A DNA stretch of 64,000 bases from Cyanoderma ruficeps (lineage: Eukaryota; Chordata; Aves; Passeriformes; Timaliidae): NCBI GenBank assembly GCA_008694505.1, contig VZDJ01004378.1, forward strand, positions 11,469,472 through 11,533,471, written 5' to 3'. Shown piece by piece: positions 49,401 to 55,324 of the stretch (its first letter is position 1; the number at the start of each line of letters is the position of its first letter). The position numbers and the translations under genes were made by a program. The notes under the pieces are model-generated. The model searched no databases and was not told the DNA's origin. It saw nothing but the letters and a program-made list of their open reading frames with translations.

Positions 49401-50177
49401 GACAGGAAGCAGTGACCAACATGCTTACCAAACCACCACAGATGCTGAAGACAGCCATGTGCGTCTCCTGGGCATTGACATGCCCCCGATAGAAACAGTG
49501 GCGCAAGTCAGGGGACGACTGCTCCTGCGGGGCCCCGACGTGCACCACCGTGTACTGAGCAGCAACGAAGCCTGCATCAGCACTCAGGTTGAGCTGGAAG
49601 ACCTGCCCGTATGCTCTGAGCTGGTAATGTGTTCGGAAAGCAGCGGGCTCCAGCGGTGCCTCCAAGCTCCTTTTCCTCCTTCTGAAGTGATGCGTGTGCG
49701 GGAAAACCTCTCCAAACTCATTCACTCGGACAGGTGTGATGATTTCATAAGAGGAGAGCTGCTTCACCAAGGTCTCTGCAACAGAAGGCAATAGGCTCAG
49801 CCTGACACAGCCGCAGCAACCCCTCGCTGGCATCTGCACGGCTCCTGGCACGGCACTCGTGGCGCCAGCCCGGGGTCCGGTGACAGCCGGGGGGCGGGGG
49901 GCTGCCGCCAGCACTCCCGGCGAGACCCCGCGGCGGCGGCCGCCCGAGCCCGCTGCTGGCCGCCCCCGGGAGCGAGCGCTCCCTCCTCCCGCCCGCCGGG
50001 GAGCGGCGGCTGCCCCGGAGGGCACGGCGCCCGCCGCAGGGCCAGGACCCCCGGGCCGGTCGCCGCCTTTGTTGCCGCTCGCTTACCTTGTCCCGGGTGG
50101 AAGCGGACTCCCCACGCCGCGGTGACGAGCAGGGAGAGGGGGCACAGCAGAGCCGCCAGCCGCCTCGCCCCCCGCAT
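1356..50177 (-). CDS. ADAMTS20: ADAMTS20, 5' part of gene (15 coding exons; continues beyond window start)
   Basis: Secreted zinc metalloproteinase of the ADAMTS9/ADAMTS20 (GON-ADAMTS) pair, known to cleave versican in extracellular matrix. Spliced exons give about 722 residues: signal peptide 1-23, propeptide with basic sites RRRKR (62-66) and RKKR (248-251), catalytic domain from F252 with HELGH at 401-405, third zinc ligand H411 and Met-turn M429, disintegrin-like domain (about 460-540), TSP1 repeat (from about 556) and cysteine-rich domain. Segments such as [24 protein letters not shown] and the long run before VNKQCEL fit ADAMTS20 better than ADAMTS9, as I recall the two families. All junctions use GT/AG and phases agree, so the frame is open throughout. 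The remaining C-terminal exons lie outside the window. Exon calls are from reading alone, with no transcript. Confidence 0.95.
1450..2557 (-). other. ADAMTS20 intron 14
   Basis: 1108 bp, AT-rich, nothing recognisable. Neighbouring intron 13 (2695-2793) is only 99 bp. Confidence 0.65.
2558..2694 (-). CDS. ADAMTS20: ADAMTS20 exon 14 (cysteine-rich domain)
   Basis: Residues 646-691. Acceptor TTTCCAG|TT, donor GCAGG|GTATTT, phase 1 in and 0 out. Encodes [20 protein letters not shown], then [19 protein letters not shown], matching the conserved CKLxCR and DGTPCG motifs. The donor GTATTT is weak. Intron 13 on its upstream side is only 99 bp. Confidence 0.93.
2794..2972 (-). CDS. ADAMTS20: ADAMTS20 exon 13 (TSP1 end, start of cysteine-rich domain)
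   Basis: Residues 586-645. Acceptor TTTTTAG|GCC, donor CAGTG|GTAGTA, phase 2 in and 1 out. Encodes [20 protein letters not shown], then [18 protein letters not shown] and VRWLPKYSG. The CVGxRxKxRSCNT pattern ends TSP1-1 and FREQQC begins the cysteine-rich domain. A second GT lies 3 bases further on (GTA|GTAAG), but using it would shift the phase relative to exon 14. Confidence 0.94.
2973..4380 (-). other. ADAMTS20 intron 12
   Basis: 1408 bp, AT-rich. Nothing recognisable beyond the splice sites. Confidence 0.65.
4381..4526 (-). CDS. ADAMTS20: ADAMTS20 exon 12 (central thrombospondin type-1 repeat)
   Basis: Residues 538-585. Acceptor GTGCAG|CAC, donor CCAGA|GTATGT, phase 0 in and 2 out. Encodes [11 protein letters not shown], then [19 protein letters not shown]. 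WxxW (W558, W561) is the C-mannosylation motif and CSRTCGG the O-fucosylation motif of TSP1 repeats, known to aid ADAMTS secretion. It lies 6.8 kb from exon 11. Confidence 0.95.
7907..7999. repeat. Palindrome followed by short tandem repeat
   Basis: ATAAAAGGGGCT and AGCCCCTTTTAT form perfect 12-bp arms around one A (7907-7931). The right arm runs into about four copies of a TTTTATGTTAAT(AA)-type unit with variable AATGAGC joins, up to about 7999. In intron 11. No function is known to me. Confidence 0.85.
9798..9824. repeat. Inverted repeat
   Basis: TTCTAATCTTG and CAAGATTAGAA are perfect 11-bp arms around a 5-nt loop. Short and intronic; probably chance or a small MITE-like trace. Confidence 0.6.
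11343..11447 (-). CDS. ADAMTS20: ADAMTS20 exon 11 (disintegrin-like domain)
   Basis: Residues 503-537, 105 nt, phase 0 at both ends. Acceptor TTTTTAG|AAA, donor GAATG|GTAAGC. Encodes [18 protein letters not shown] and [17 protein letters not shown], with the standard LWC and ADGT-x-C motifs and their cysteines. Confidence 0.95.
11448..12731 (-). other. ADAMTS20 intron 10
   Basis: 1284 bp. It contains a short tandem repeat at 12662-12691; otherwise nothing recognisable. Confidence 0.65.
12662..12691. repeat. Tandem repeat, 10-bp unit x3
   Basis: CAGTAATTTT occurs three times in a row, with a diverged fourth partial (TAGTATA). It lies in intron 10 just upstream of exon 10's donor side. Confidence 0.85.
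12732..12873 (-). CDS. ADAMTS20: ADAMTS20 exon 10 (disintegrin-like domain)
   Basis: Residues 455-502. Acceptor ACAACAG|TAC, donor CCTG|GTAGGT, phase 2 in and 0 out. Encodes [17 protein letters not shown] and later [23 protein letters not shown] plus the L-S-S-Q-LPGS spacing point to ADAMTS20 rather than ADAMTS9. This domain packs against the catalytic domain and has no RGD. Confidence 0.95.
12874..13506 (-). other. ADAMTS20 intron 9
   Basis: 633 bp with A-rich runs near 13127, 13262 and 13461. Nothing else recognisable. Confidence 0.65.
13507..13653 (-). CDS. ADAMTS20: ADAMTS20 exon 9 (third zinc ligand, Met-turn)
   Basis: Residues 406-454. Acceptor TTCTAG|GTT, donor TTGA|GTGAGT, phase 2 in and 2 out. 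FNVPHDD supplies H411, completing HExxHxxxxxH with Asp after the third His, as in reprolysins. As in ADAMTS9, Asn stands where many relatives have Gly (HELGHVFN). [10 protein letters not shown] contains the Met-turn M429. The exon ends in the [15 protein letters not shown] segment that closes the catalytic domain. Confidence 0.96.
13654..14762 (-). other. ADAMTS20 intron 8
   Basis: 1109 bp. It splits the zinc-binding motif between exons 8 and 9. Nothing else recognisable. Confidence 0.65.
14763..14868 (-). CDS. ADAMTS20: ADAMTS20 exon 8 (catalytic domain, zinc motif HELGH)
   Basis: Completes residue 371 and runs into residue 406. Acceptor TTTGCAG|GT, donor CATGT|GTAAGT, phase 1 in and 2 out. 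Encodes [19 protein letters not shown], then [12 protein letters not shown]401, E402 (general base) and H405 are the HExxH catalytic residues, all intact. The third zinc His is in the next exon. Confidence 0.96.
14869..15181 (-). other. ADAMTS20 intron 7
   Basis: 313 bp between the 41-nt exon 7 and exon 8. Nothing recognisable. Confidence 0.65.
15182..15222 (-). CDS. ADAMTS20: ADAMTS20 exon 7 (41-nt microexon, catalytic domain)
   Basis: Codes about 14 residues (R)[14 protein letters not shown], phase 2 in and 1 out. Acceptor TTTCAAG|GG, donor CTTG|GTGAGT. It matches the conserved R-E/Q-DIC-x(4)-KCxxLG motif in ADAMTS9/20. It keeps the frame between exons 6 and 8, which supports it despite its length. 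Confidence 0.92.
15223..16029 (-). other. ADAMTS20 intron 6
   Basis: 807 bp between exons 6 and 7. Nothing recognisable beyond the splice sites. Confidence 0.65.
16030..16154 (-). CDS. ADAMTS20: ADAMTS20 exon 6 (catalytic domain)
   Basis: Residues 316-356 plus two bases. Acceptor TGCTTAG|GAA, donor CACTAG|GTACAG, phase 0 in and 2 out. Encodes [17 protein letters not shown] and [11 protein letters not shown] then [13 protein letters not shown], the usual ADAMTS segment ahead of the structural calcium/zinc region. Confidence 0.94.
16155..16868 (-). other. ADAMTS20 intron 5
   Basis: 714 bp, AT-rich, including an A/T-only stretch near 16735-16800. Nothing recognisable. Confidence 0.65.
16869..16952 (-). 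CDS. ADAMTS20: ADAMTS20 exon 5 (catalytic domain)
   Basis: Residues 288-315, exactly 84 nt, phase 0 at both ends. Acceptor CTTTAG|GTT, donor AACAG|GTAAGA. Encodes [19 protein letters not shown] then KLIVIHNEQ, the conserved YKDxxIGNxI segment of ADAMTS catalytic domains. It lies 17 kb downstream of exon 4 and is easy to miss because it is short. Confidence 0.94.
18403..18471. repeat. Tandem duplication, about 34 bp x2
   Basis: TGTGCTCTTATACTTTGAGA... is repeated as TGTGTTCTTATACTTTGATA..., both ending CTTAGAAAGGATA. It lies 36 bp before the ERV 5' LTR fragment begins. Confidence 0.85.
18508..18787 (+). repeat. 5' LTR, partial copy
   Basis: Matches the 3' LTR from 23973 onward, starting at the shared string TTCTTTTCTGCTACT. 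The first about 315 bp of U3 are absent: sequence before 18508 does not match. The right end stops at an N (18788), after which the match is lost, so the copy is incomplete on both sides. Missing U3 could be a real deletion or an assembly effect. It keeps GG where the 3' LTR has AG or AA. Confidence 0.85.
18789..20400 (+). pseudogene. Retroviral leader and gag remnant, heavily edited
   Basis: Strongly G-poor, A-rich sequence in the position of leader and gag. A short open stretch from 19299 starts [16 protein letters not shown] and then becomes lysine- and asparagine-rich, as expected if Gly and Glu codons were turned to Lys by G-to-A changes. I see no intact gag motif and do not recognise a primer-binding site after the N at 18788. 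The gag assignment rests on position only. No intact product is possible. Confidence 0.6.
20430..23580 (+). pseudogene. Retroviral pol remnant (protease, RT, RNase H, integrase), inactivated
   Basis: Visible landmarks: protease active site with LIDTGS (GAC ACT GGC at 20484-20492); RT with [15 protein letters not shown], then YIDD (21309-21320); RNase H segment FTDSS (22241-22255); integrase zinc-finger residues HDASGH and HDCETC (about 22733-22860) and a catalytic-Asp region with QIDYITLP (about 22932-22955). Protease and RT share a frame but are cut by TAG stops at 20616-20618 and 20997-20999. RNase H lies in a different frame, and an A-run near 21533 is a likely slip point. From about 21310 onward GG is nearly absent and many further stops occur. 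Non-functional. Confidence 0.85.
23640..23657 (+). other. Polypurine tract of the ERV
   Basis: AAAATAAGGGGTAGATAT lies directly before the TG that opens the 3' LTR. The G run is intact although the preceding several hundred bases have almost no GG. It is the expected place for plus-strand primer formation. Confidence 0.7.
23658..24329 (+). repeat. 3' LTR
   Basis: Begins TGTCCTGGGTT and ends AACCAAGACA, an imperfect inverted pair bounded by TG and CA, 672 bp as assembled. An N at 24183 replaces about 18 bp that are present in the 5' copy. A T-rich run precedes it. The R/U5 part carries ten G-to-A differences from the 5' copy (at 23988, 23989, 24044, 24072, 24076, 24127, 24132, 24136, 24137 and 24140). 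Boundaries come from structure and memory of avian LTRs. Confidence 0.8.
24841..25330 (-). mobile_element. CR1 LINE fragment (ORF2 reverse transcriptase)
   Basis: On the minus strand an open stretch encodes [19 protein letters not shown] and then FSDDTKFSD, the CR1 RT pattern GVPQGS..LFNIFIND..FADD. The catalytic box is FSDD rather than the usual FADD, and the first motif has E for G, so it is a decayed copy. It continues through [16 protein letters not shown] and KCN segments (CR1 C-terminal RT). The part from about 25110 to 25330 matches more 5' CR1 sequence by memory. The fragment sits about 500 bp after the ERV and is in sense orientation to ADAMTS20. Ends are approximate. Confidence 0.88.
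27790..28319 (+). mobile_element. Solo LTR of an avian endogenous retrovirus
   Basis: About 530 bp, starting TGTGCCAGTTTTGGCTAGGG and ending near CACCCTATCA. I recognise the order of an avian ERV LTR from memory: the TGTTGATAACACAGAGATG-like block, a G-rich stretch with CACAGCCAGGACAG, GACATCATGCTCAG, a TATACAG-like box at about 28058, CTATTAAACCGTG as polyadenylation region, then CTCAACCCACGAG. No internal retroviral genes flank it, so it is a solo LTR. Flanking duplications are not evident. It is antisense to ADAMTS20 and differs in family from the ERV LTRs at 18508-24329. Confidence 0.78.
28890..29565 (-). mobile_element. CR1 LINE fragment (3' part)
   Basis: The plus strand reads as the reverse complement of a CR1 3' region: an AATAGAATCAC... 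start, GACCCTTAAAATCACTGAC, then, further right, CAGGTCCCTCAGCCACTCCT, GTTGCCTTTCTCTGG, GGGGCCCAGACCTGGACACA and GATGCCATTGGCCTTCTTGG, all familiar avian CR1 strings. The element 3' end is near 28890. Diverged, no coding capacity. Left and right ends are approximate. Confidence 0.88.
32078..32120 (+). mobile_element. Possible CR1 3' tail remnant
   Basis: GGGTTGGATCAGATGACTTC followed by a decayed CCAATTGTTCCGTGATTCC resembles the CR1 terminal segment (GGTTGGACTAGATGA...CTATGATTC). Only about 40 bp, so the match is weak. Confidence 0.45.
34192..34451 (-). CDS. ADAMTS20: ADAMTS20 exon 4 (propeptide end, furin site, start of catalytic domain)
   Basis: Residues 201-287. Acceptor TTTACAG|AG, donor CAATA|GTAAGT, phase 1 in and 0 out. 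The N-terminal half is poorly conserved linker. RSRKKR at 246-251 is a strong proprotein-convertase site, followed by the mature N-terminus [19 protein letters not shown] and [16 protein letters not shown], the first strand and helix of the metalloproteinase fold. It is followed in transcription by the largest intron in the window, which carries the retroviral insertions. Confidence 0.96.
34452..37903 (-). other. ADAMTS20 intron 3
   Basis: About 3.5 kb, AT-rich, with a very AT-rich patch near 37380-37520 and a poly(A) run near 34583. I see no exon, RNA gene or recognisable repeat family. Confidence 0.65.
37904..38066 (-). CDS. ADAMTS20: ADAMTS20 exon 3 (propeptide)
   Basis: Residues 147-200 plus one base. 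Acceptor TTTCAG|TTG, donor TCAG|GTATAG, phase 0 in and phase 1 out. It encodes [17 protein letters not shown], an acidic stretch, then [11 protein letters not shown] and C197 near the end. The HNKPHLIYR segment is typical of GON-ADAMTS propeptides. C197 may be the propeptide cysteine of this family; its role is inferred only from position. Confidence 0.95.
38067..49428 (-). other. ADAMTS20 intron 2
   Basis: About 11.4 kb of AT-rich DNA. It holds an (AAAC)n-like simple repeat at about 45749-45780. I recognise no exon, mobile element or RNA gene. Short open frames (the longest about 118 codons near 38243-38599) show no family motif. Confidence 0.7.
45749..45780. repeat. Simple repeat (AAAC)n-like
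   Basis: ACAAACAAACAAACAAG and following A-rich sequence in intron 2. Confidence 0.85.
49429..49775 (-). CDS. ADAMTS20: ADAMTS20 exon 2 (propeptide)
   Basis: Residues 31-146. The acceptor is TTGCAG|AG and the donor TTTG|GTAAGC, ending in phase 0. It carries the conserved [18 protein letters not shown] stretch, a basic run RRRKR at 62-66 and an N-glycosylation sequon NLS at N93. In ADAMTS9 the propeptide is cut by furin-type proteases at an upstream site as well as at the mature boundary; the RRRKR run may be the equivalent, which is inference. Only 311 bp of intron separates it from exon 1. Confidence 0.95.
49776..50086 (-). other. ADAMTS20 intron 1
   Basis: Short 311-bp intron inside the CpG island, so exons 1 and 2 both lie in promoter-proximal GC-rich DNA. 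I see nothing else in it. Confidence 0.85.
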
Positions 50178-50700
50178 GGCTCGCTCCGCGGCGGCCGTGC
50201 CCGCAGCGCCCCCGGGCCGCCGCTGCCTCAGCGCCCGCCGGCCGCCCGGGCCGGCCCCGCACCGCGCCGCTGCTCCATGCGCCCCGCGCCCCTCCTCGCG
50301 TCCCGCCGCCTCAGCGGCCCCGCACACGCCCGGGGGAAGCTGCCCCGCGCCCGCGCTCCCTCTCCTCCCGCCCCTCGCCTCCTCTCCCCCAGCTCGCTCT
50401 CTGCCGCCGGGGTGGGCGAGGGCGGCCCTTCCCTTCCCGTCCCTGCCTCCGCCTCCCGTGCCGCTGCCCCCGCGGCCGGCGGGGCGGCGCGGAGATGCCC
50501 GCTGCCCTCAGGGGGGGCCATCTCCGCGCTGCACGGCGCCCCCGGGGCACGCACAGGCCGCCCAGAGGCGGAGGGCAGCCCCCGCTCCGCGGCGCGGTCG
50601 GGGGCGGCCCGGGGGTCTCGGCCCCGTCCCGCCGCCCCCCGCCCCGGGTGCAGGCGGCGTTACCGCACGCGAGACGTGTCGCTCCAGCCAAAATACGGGT
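49800..50700. promoter_or_regulatory. ADAMTS20: CpG island over ADAMTS20 exon 1 and promoter
   Basis: A sharp switch from AT-rich flanks to strongly GC-rich, CpG-dense DNA, with GC-box-like strings (GGGCGG/CCGCCC) near 49890, 49987 and 50475. I see no TATA box at a suitable distance upstream of the ATG at 50177. This is the usual form of a TATA-less vertebrate promoter; the start site cannot be placed by eye. Long open frames on both strands here come from GC richness (stop codons are rare) and are not called as genes. Edges are approximate. Confidence 0.85.
50087..50177 (-). CDS. ADAMTS20: ADAMTS20 exon 1 (start codon, signal peptide)
   Basis: Codes residues 1-30 plus one base. A basic N-terminus (MRGARR) leads into a hydrophobic core [17 protein letters not shown], a clear signal peptide, followed by RFHPGQ. 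The ATG at 50177 was chosen because it gives a signal peptide and, from memory, the same 30-residue spacing to the HPxQ motif as mammalian ADAMTS20. It has G at -3. An in-frame ATG at 50327 would add 50 Ala/Gly/Arg-rich residues and bury the signal peptide, so I reject it as the main start. The donor is CAAG|GTAAGC; phase 1. Confidence 0.9.
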
Positions 50701-52929
50701 TTCTGAGAAGCCTGGCAACGCCGCATTCCCACCGGGAGCGGCAGAGGCCGTGTCAGTGGTGTCAGTGTCCCACAGATTGAGATCACCCAAGCGCAGCCCC
50801 CGCCGATCACCTGCCCCGCACCGCAGCTCTCGGGGGAAGCCGTTTCCCCACGCAGCTTCGAAGGAAGGGGATGTCCGGGCACAGCCTGACACCACGGTGT
50901 CGACAGCCAGGAATTGTTCTAGCTCCAGGTCCCCTGCTTAGGTTGATCTCTCTGGGCAAGGTCTTCATAAAGCTGCTTGTCCCAGCCCGGCATCCCTCGC
51001 TTGTAGTGTGTGGATTATCTGTTTTACATAAATATTTTTTTCCTGAAATGAGGGAATCGGCTAATCAGGCCTTGCGTGAAGCTGTGTAGTACTGAAGCAG
51101 CCTTCACTGCTAGAATAAAATCATACATCCCTTGTCAAGGGTCCCGGATTGTAGAAGGAATACCTGGATTGTGCCAATGTATATTGATATCTAGCATAAT
51201 CTTGAGAATATTGAGTCTTGTTGGGACCATATTTCTTCTTGAATACTCAAGAAGACAGAAGCTGTCGGATATTAAACTGTTTTCTCTATGTGGGGTCACT
51301 GATAAGCACTGTTATATGGAAAGAAAAAAATGTGTTTGAAATCTGAAGAGTTCTGCAAAGTGAAAGCAAACAAAAAGCTTATGTCTCCAAATGCCATGAA
51401 TATCAGAGAAATCCAACATGAAGCAAGAATTTCAAACTATTTCTTTTAAACTGCATACACCAGAGAAGACTGCTCATGATAGGTAAACAGAACTCCTGCT
51501 CTTGGAATTGGGTTTGAGAAAGGAGGTGGGAAGAGGTGCATTCTGCCAACCACAGAAGCATGAAGGTGTAAGATCCATTTCAGTACCCTGAGATGTCCTG
51601 CTGCAGAACACACATGGGCAAAGTAGAGTAGAGCAAAAGTAGAGTGAAGTTTAAGGATGAGTGCTTTGATTTTATTGGCATAAAATGTACAAACAATAGC
51701 AAGACATTAAATTGAGAGGAGCAATTGTTGTACATGCCTTCAATTTCTCCAGTAAATCAGAATTTGCCTGTTTCTTGGGTTTTACTTGTTGAAGCAGTTA
51801 TCAGAGTGCAGCAAGTTATCTCCTTCCTAGTTAACTTAAATGGTTGGCAGTGATGAAGCAAATGGGCACTACTTCATTAAATGGAAGCAAATAGCCACTG
51901 ATTCAGATGTGATGTTTCACTTGTTTATGATTTGCAACATTTTTGTAAAAATAAACAGAAGTACTAAGCACTGGGAAAATCAAAGGTTCTGTGATCCCAA
52001 TTTGAGCACAAACCTTTGTTGTGGACCACTTCAAAGCAAATATTACTCAACTTTTTTAACAATGTATGTATTTTTAGTATTTTAGGAAAATGTTTGCTTC
52101 AAATGCAAATATTTTAAAAGCAATAAAATTACTTCTTTTAAATCTCATTTTAATGTGTTTAAATTTCCCTGTATTCTTTGTGAGAATGGAACCCCAGCTC
52201 TTCTATGGTAAACATTGAAGGTCTATTTCTCCCTTGAAGATCTACTGTTTAGAGCAATCTAAAATTGACAACCTTCATTAAGACTGACTCATGTTCCAGT
52301 GGCTCCTGTTAGTGCCATGGACAAAAACCAGTGCCAGCTAAGGCACATTTTTTTTTCCAAATTTTCAACTGAAACAAGAAGTAAATTTCCAAACATGAAT
52401 CTGGCGATTTAGGCAGTGTGAAGCCTGACATTTGAACACCTTTTTATCCTTAGCAGCCATTATTCCTTCAAAAACTGCTGAAGCTCTACAGGTATTAGGC
52501 ACAAGTTTGATTTTCAAATGCAAGATGGGTTAGCTGTGCAGGAGCAAAGGACAATAGGGCAGAGGATTAAGGCATTTCTAGCAGTGTTCATGTTACCTGA
52601 ATGGCTTAGGGCAATAGGCTGCGGTCATTCATTTGACCTCTATCCATATGGCATCAGTTTGAATCTTGTGAGGAGCAAATATAACCCTGTATATCAAAGC
52701 AAGAGGTACATTTCTATTAAAAAGAAATACAAGAACATGAGAAAATTCAGAAATCACGGAAATAGTATGTTTGCTACAACTCTTAGAGGTAGAAGGGTAG
52801 AGACAGGCATAAGGATGAAATGAAGAATTATGGAAGTTGCTCAAAGAAGCAGAACTGCAAAAAAACCATAATGAAATATTAAAAACTAAATTAAAAAATA
52901 AAGAGGGGTAAGTACGGAAACAAGAACAC

Positions 52930-53096
52930 AGAGAGGTTGTGCAGTGTCCATCCTTCTATATACTCAAAACTCGTCTGGTCAGGAAGCCCTGAGCAACCTG
53001 AATTAACTTTTAAATTAGTCCTGCTTTGAGCAGGAGATTGGCCTAGGTGACCTCCACAGCCTCCTTCCAGCCCAAGTCATTCTATGATCCTATGAA
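52930..53096 (+). mobile_element. CR1 LINE 3' tail
   Basis: GAGGTTGTGCAGTGTCCATC, ACTCAAAACTCGTCTGG, CCTGCTTTGAGCAGGAGATT and GGCCTAGGTGACCTCCA follow each other in CR1 order. The copy ends in TTCTATGATCCTATGA, the typical 8-bp CR1 terminal repeat. Plus orientation, in intergenic DNA upstream of ADAMTS20. Confidence 0.88.
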
Positions 53097-55284
53097 ACAA
53101 AAATTTAAAAAAAGGTTCTTGGAGAAAGCTGAAAACACTGAAGTGGAGAGGAAAAAGGAAAGGAAAATACCTATTAAAAGGACAGAGATGTATGGGGAAA
53201 ATCAGGAGAAAATAGTCTTCAGCTACAAAGAAACAGAAAGAGAAAGGAGATATGACTGAAAATATTTAGTATTATTTGTCAAGGCTAGAAGTTATACACT
53301 GGTAAAGTTCCAGCTACGGCAGTGGAACTGTGCTGGTTTACATCTGCAAATGCAGTCCTCAGAGATGTAATGCATTCTGACTTCATTAAATCTGCATTGA
53401 CATTAAAGCTTGCTATTGAATAGTTGTCTTTAAAATGCCTCCTACATTAGTGAAATAAATCCATCTATTTACAGTATTTATTCTTTTCACTTATCTCTCC
53501 CAGTTGATATGTTTGGAGTGAAGTATGTTGCACCAGCTACTTTGCAAGTCAATGAAATAGAAGGATAGTCTGTCCTCTGTGGGGTTTCTCTAGGATTTCA
53601 TGGACAAAATGAATTGCAATTAGGTCATGATTACTCAAATATTTTTATTTTGCACTTAAAATGCTGCAGTAGATAAGGTTTACCAGATAAAACAGTAGAA
53701 CTTGTAAAAACGCATACTGAAAAACTAATAAATTTCTTCCTTAGAACCACAGACTAGCTATTACATCCTTTCACCTGTTTTTGGCTCCATTTTTTTATTT
53801 AATTGGTCTTTTGTAAGTGGTTTTGGCTGAAAATCACAGTGGAAAATAGAGTTGGAAATGTCAGTCATTCAGAAAAGGTAAAGACAACATTTCACAAGTA
53901 AGTGAAATTGTTAAAAGAAAGACTTATGAACTAATTTTACTTTAAAAAGAAGACTGTATGAAATATACATTTTACTTCTTTATTATTATATTTTGGCATT
54001 TTTCTCTCTTGTGGAATGCAATTTTAATCAGACCTTCAGGTTCTTATTTACTGTTCTTGACAGGACTGTAAGTACTTTGCACAAATCTGCCTAGTTTGCA
54101 ATCATTTCTCTTATTCATCCACTTATCTCACACCCTGAGATATTAATTTTATATATATATATGCACACCATGGAGCCACCTGACCTCCAGGACAAGGACA
54201 AAAGTGGCCCAAGGCCCTGTTGTCCAAGACTACTGTTGTAAGGAGCAGGCTGAGCCTTGCAGTGAGCCTGGCTCGCTGCCTGTTCCATAGCCCTTCCCAT
54301 CTGTGCCCACCATGCCTCCTGCACAATTCCATCTGCAGTGAGCCATGGGAGCTGAGCTTGTTGGAGGGAGGTGTCTGGCTGGGTTAGTCAGTGTTCTCTG
54401 TGTGTTGGCCGCTGGGCTGTTCCTGAATGCCCAGACATGTGATTTTGGTACATACTACTGCAGAAAAAAAAGGATAAATTTTCACCACCGTATGTACACA
54501 TTTCTGTTACTATCTGCATTCACACTATAGTAGTTTTTCAACAGCGGTGACTCACTCTAAGTTTAATGTCTGTAAATTTACTTTTTCCTTAATCAAAAGT
54601 AACAGAAGTTTCCTAACTTTTATATTATTTAACATGAAGTTGTCAAGTTTTATCCTGTGACATAGAGGTTTTCATAGACAGCAAAAGTTATCGAATACCA
54701 TGCCATGTAATTTAAACTTGCTTCACTTAGTTTTATTGAGATCGTTTTATATTAATCATTTTGTAGCATTGTCTATTAAATACTAACTTACGGGTAAAAA
54801 GTATTATTTGCAAACAGATGCATACCAGGCAGCAATAAGTACGAATTTAAGAAACTAATGTTTGATTAATATTATTTCTTTACAAGTGAAGACAAGCACT
54901 TTGATACCATCACAAATTCCCCGAGATGGAAAGCCAAGAGGCATATGCCAGCTACAAATTATTACGCTGAGCCTTGTGCAAGCAAGTACCAAGGATGTAC
55001 TGGGGCTCAGTGATCCAGGACAGAAGAAGACTGATTTGTGCCTTCTGCTAACCCTGGGTCAGGAATCCTGGCTCTGTCTTTGTGCTCCATCAGTACAGAG
55101 CACCTGTTGAATTGGATGAGAAAATTTCAAGGAGAGGCAAATATCGGTCACGTAGAGAAGCATGCACAAGAAAAAAACGACCTCTAACCTGACATGTACA
55201 AGTGATTTCATACAAGTAATTCAGAAAAATAAGAATTACTGTAGTGTGAGGCCAAAGACATGCACTCACTGGCAAAAAGCATGC

Positions 55285-55324
55285 TTCTTTTTCTTTTTTT
55301 TTTTCTTTTTTTCTTTTTTTTTTT
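55285..55324. repeat. Pyrimidine-rich T tract
   Basis: T runs broken by single C bases (TTTTTC repeated). Could be the poly(A) end of an old retrotranscript read on the other strand, but no attached element is recognised. Confidence 0.6.

Noticed and set aside
1..50177. Assignment as ADAMTS9
   Set aside because: The propeptide, the disintegrin segment [10 protein letters not shown] and the TSP1 segment [16 protein letters not shown] fit ADAMTS20 better, as I recall both proteins. An alignment would settle it.
49797..50941. Several long open frames on both strands around exon 1
   Set aside because: They lie in the CpG island, where stop codons are rare, and are Pro/Ala/Arg/Gly-rich without motifs. 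Only the part spliced into ADAMTS20 is real.
54165..54440. GC-richer stretch as a possible exon or repeat
   Set aside because: No coding motif, splice-supported frame or known repeat string seen.
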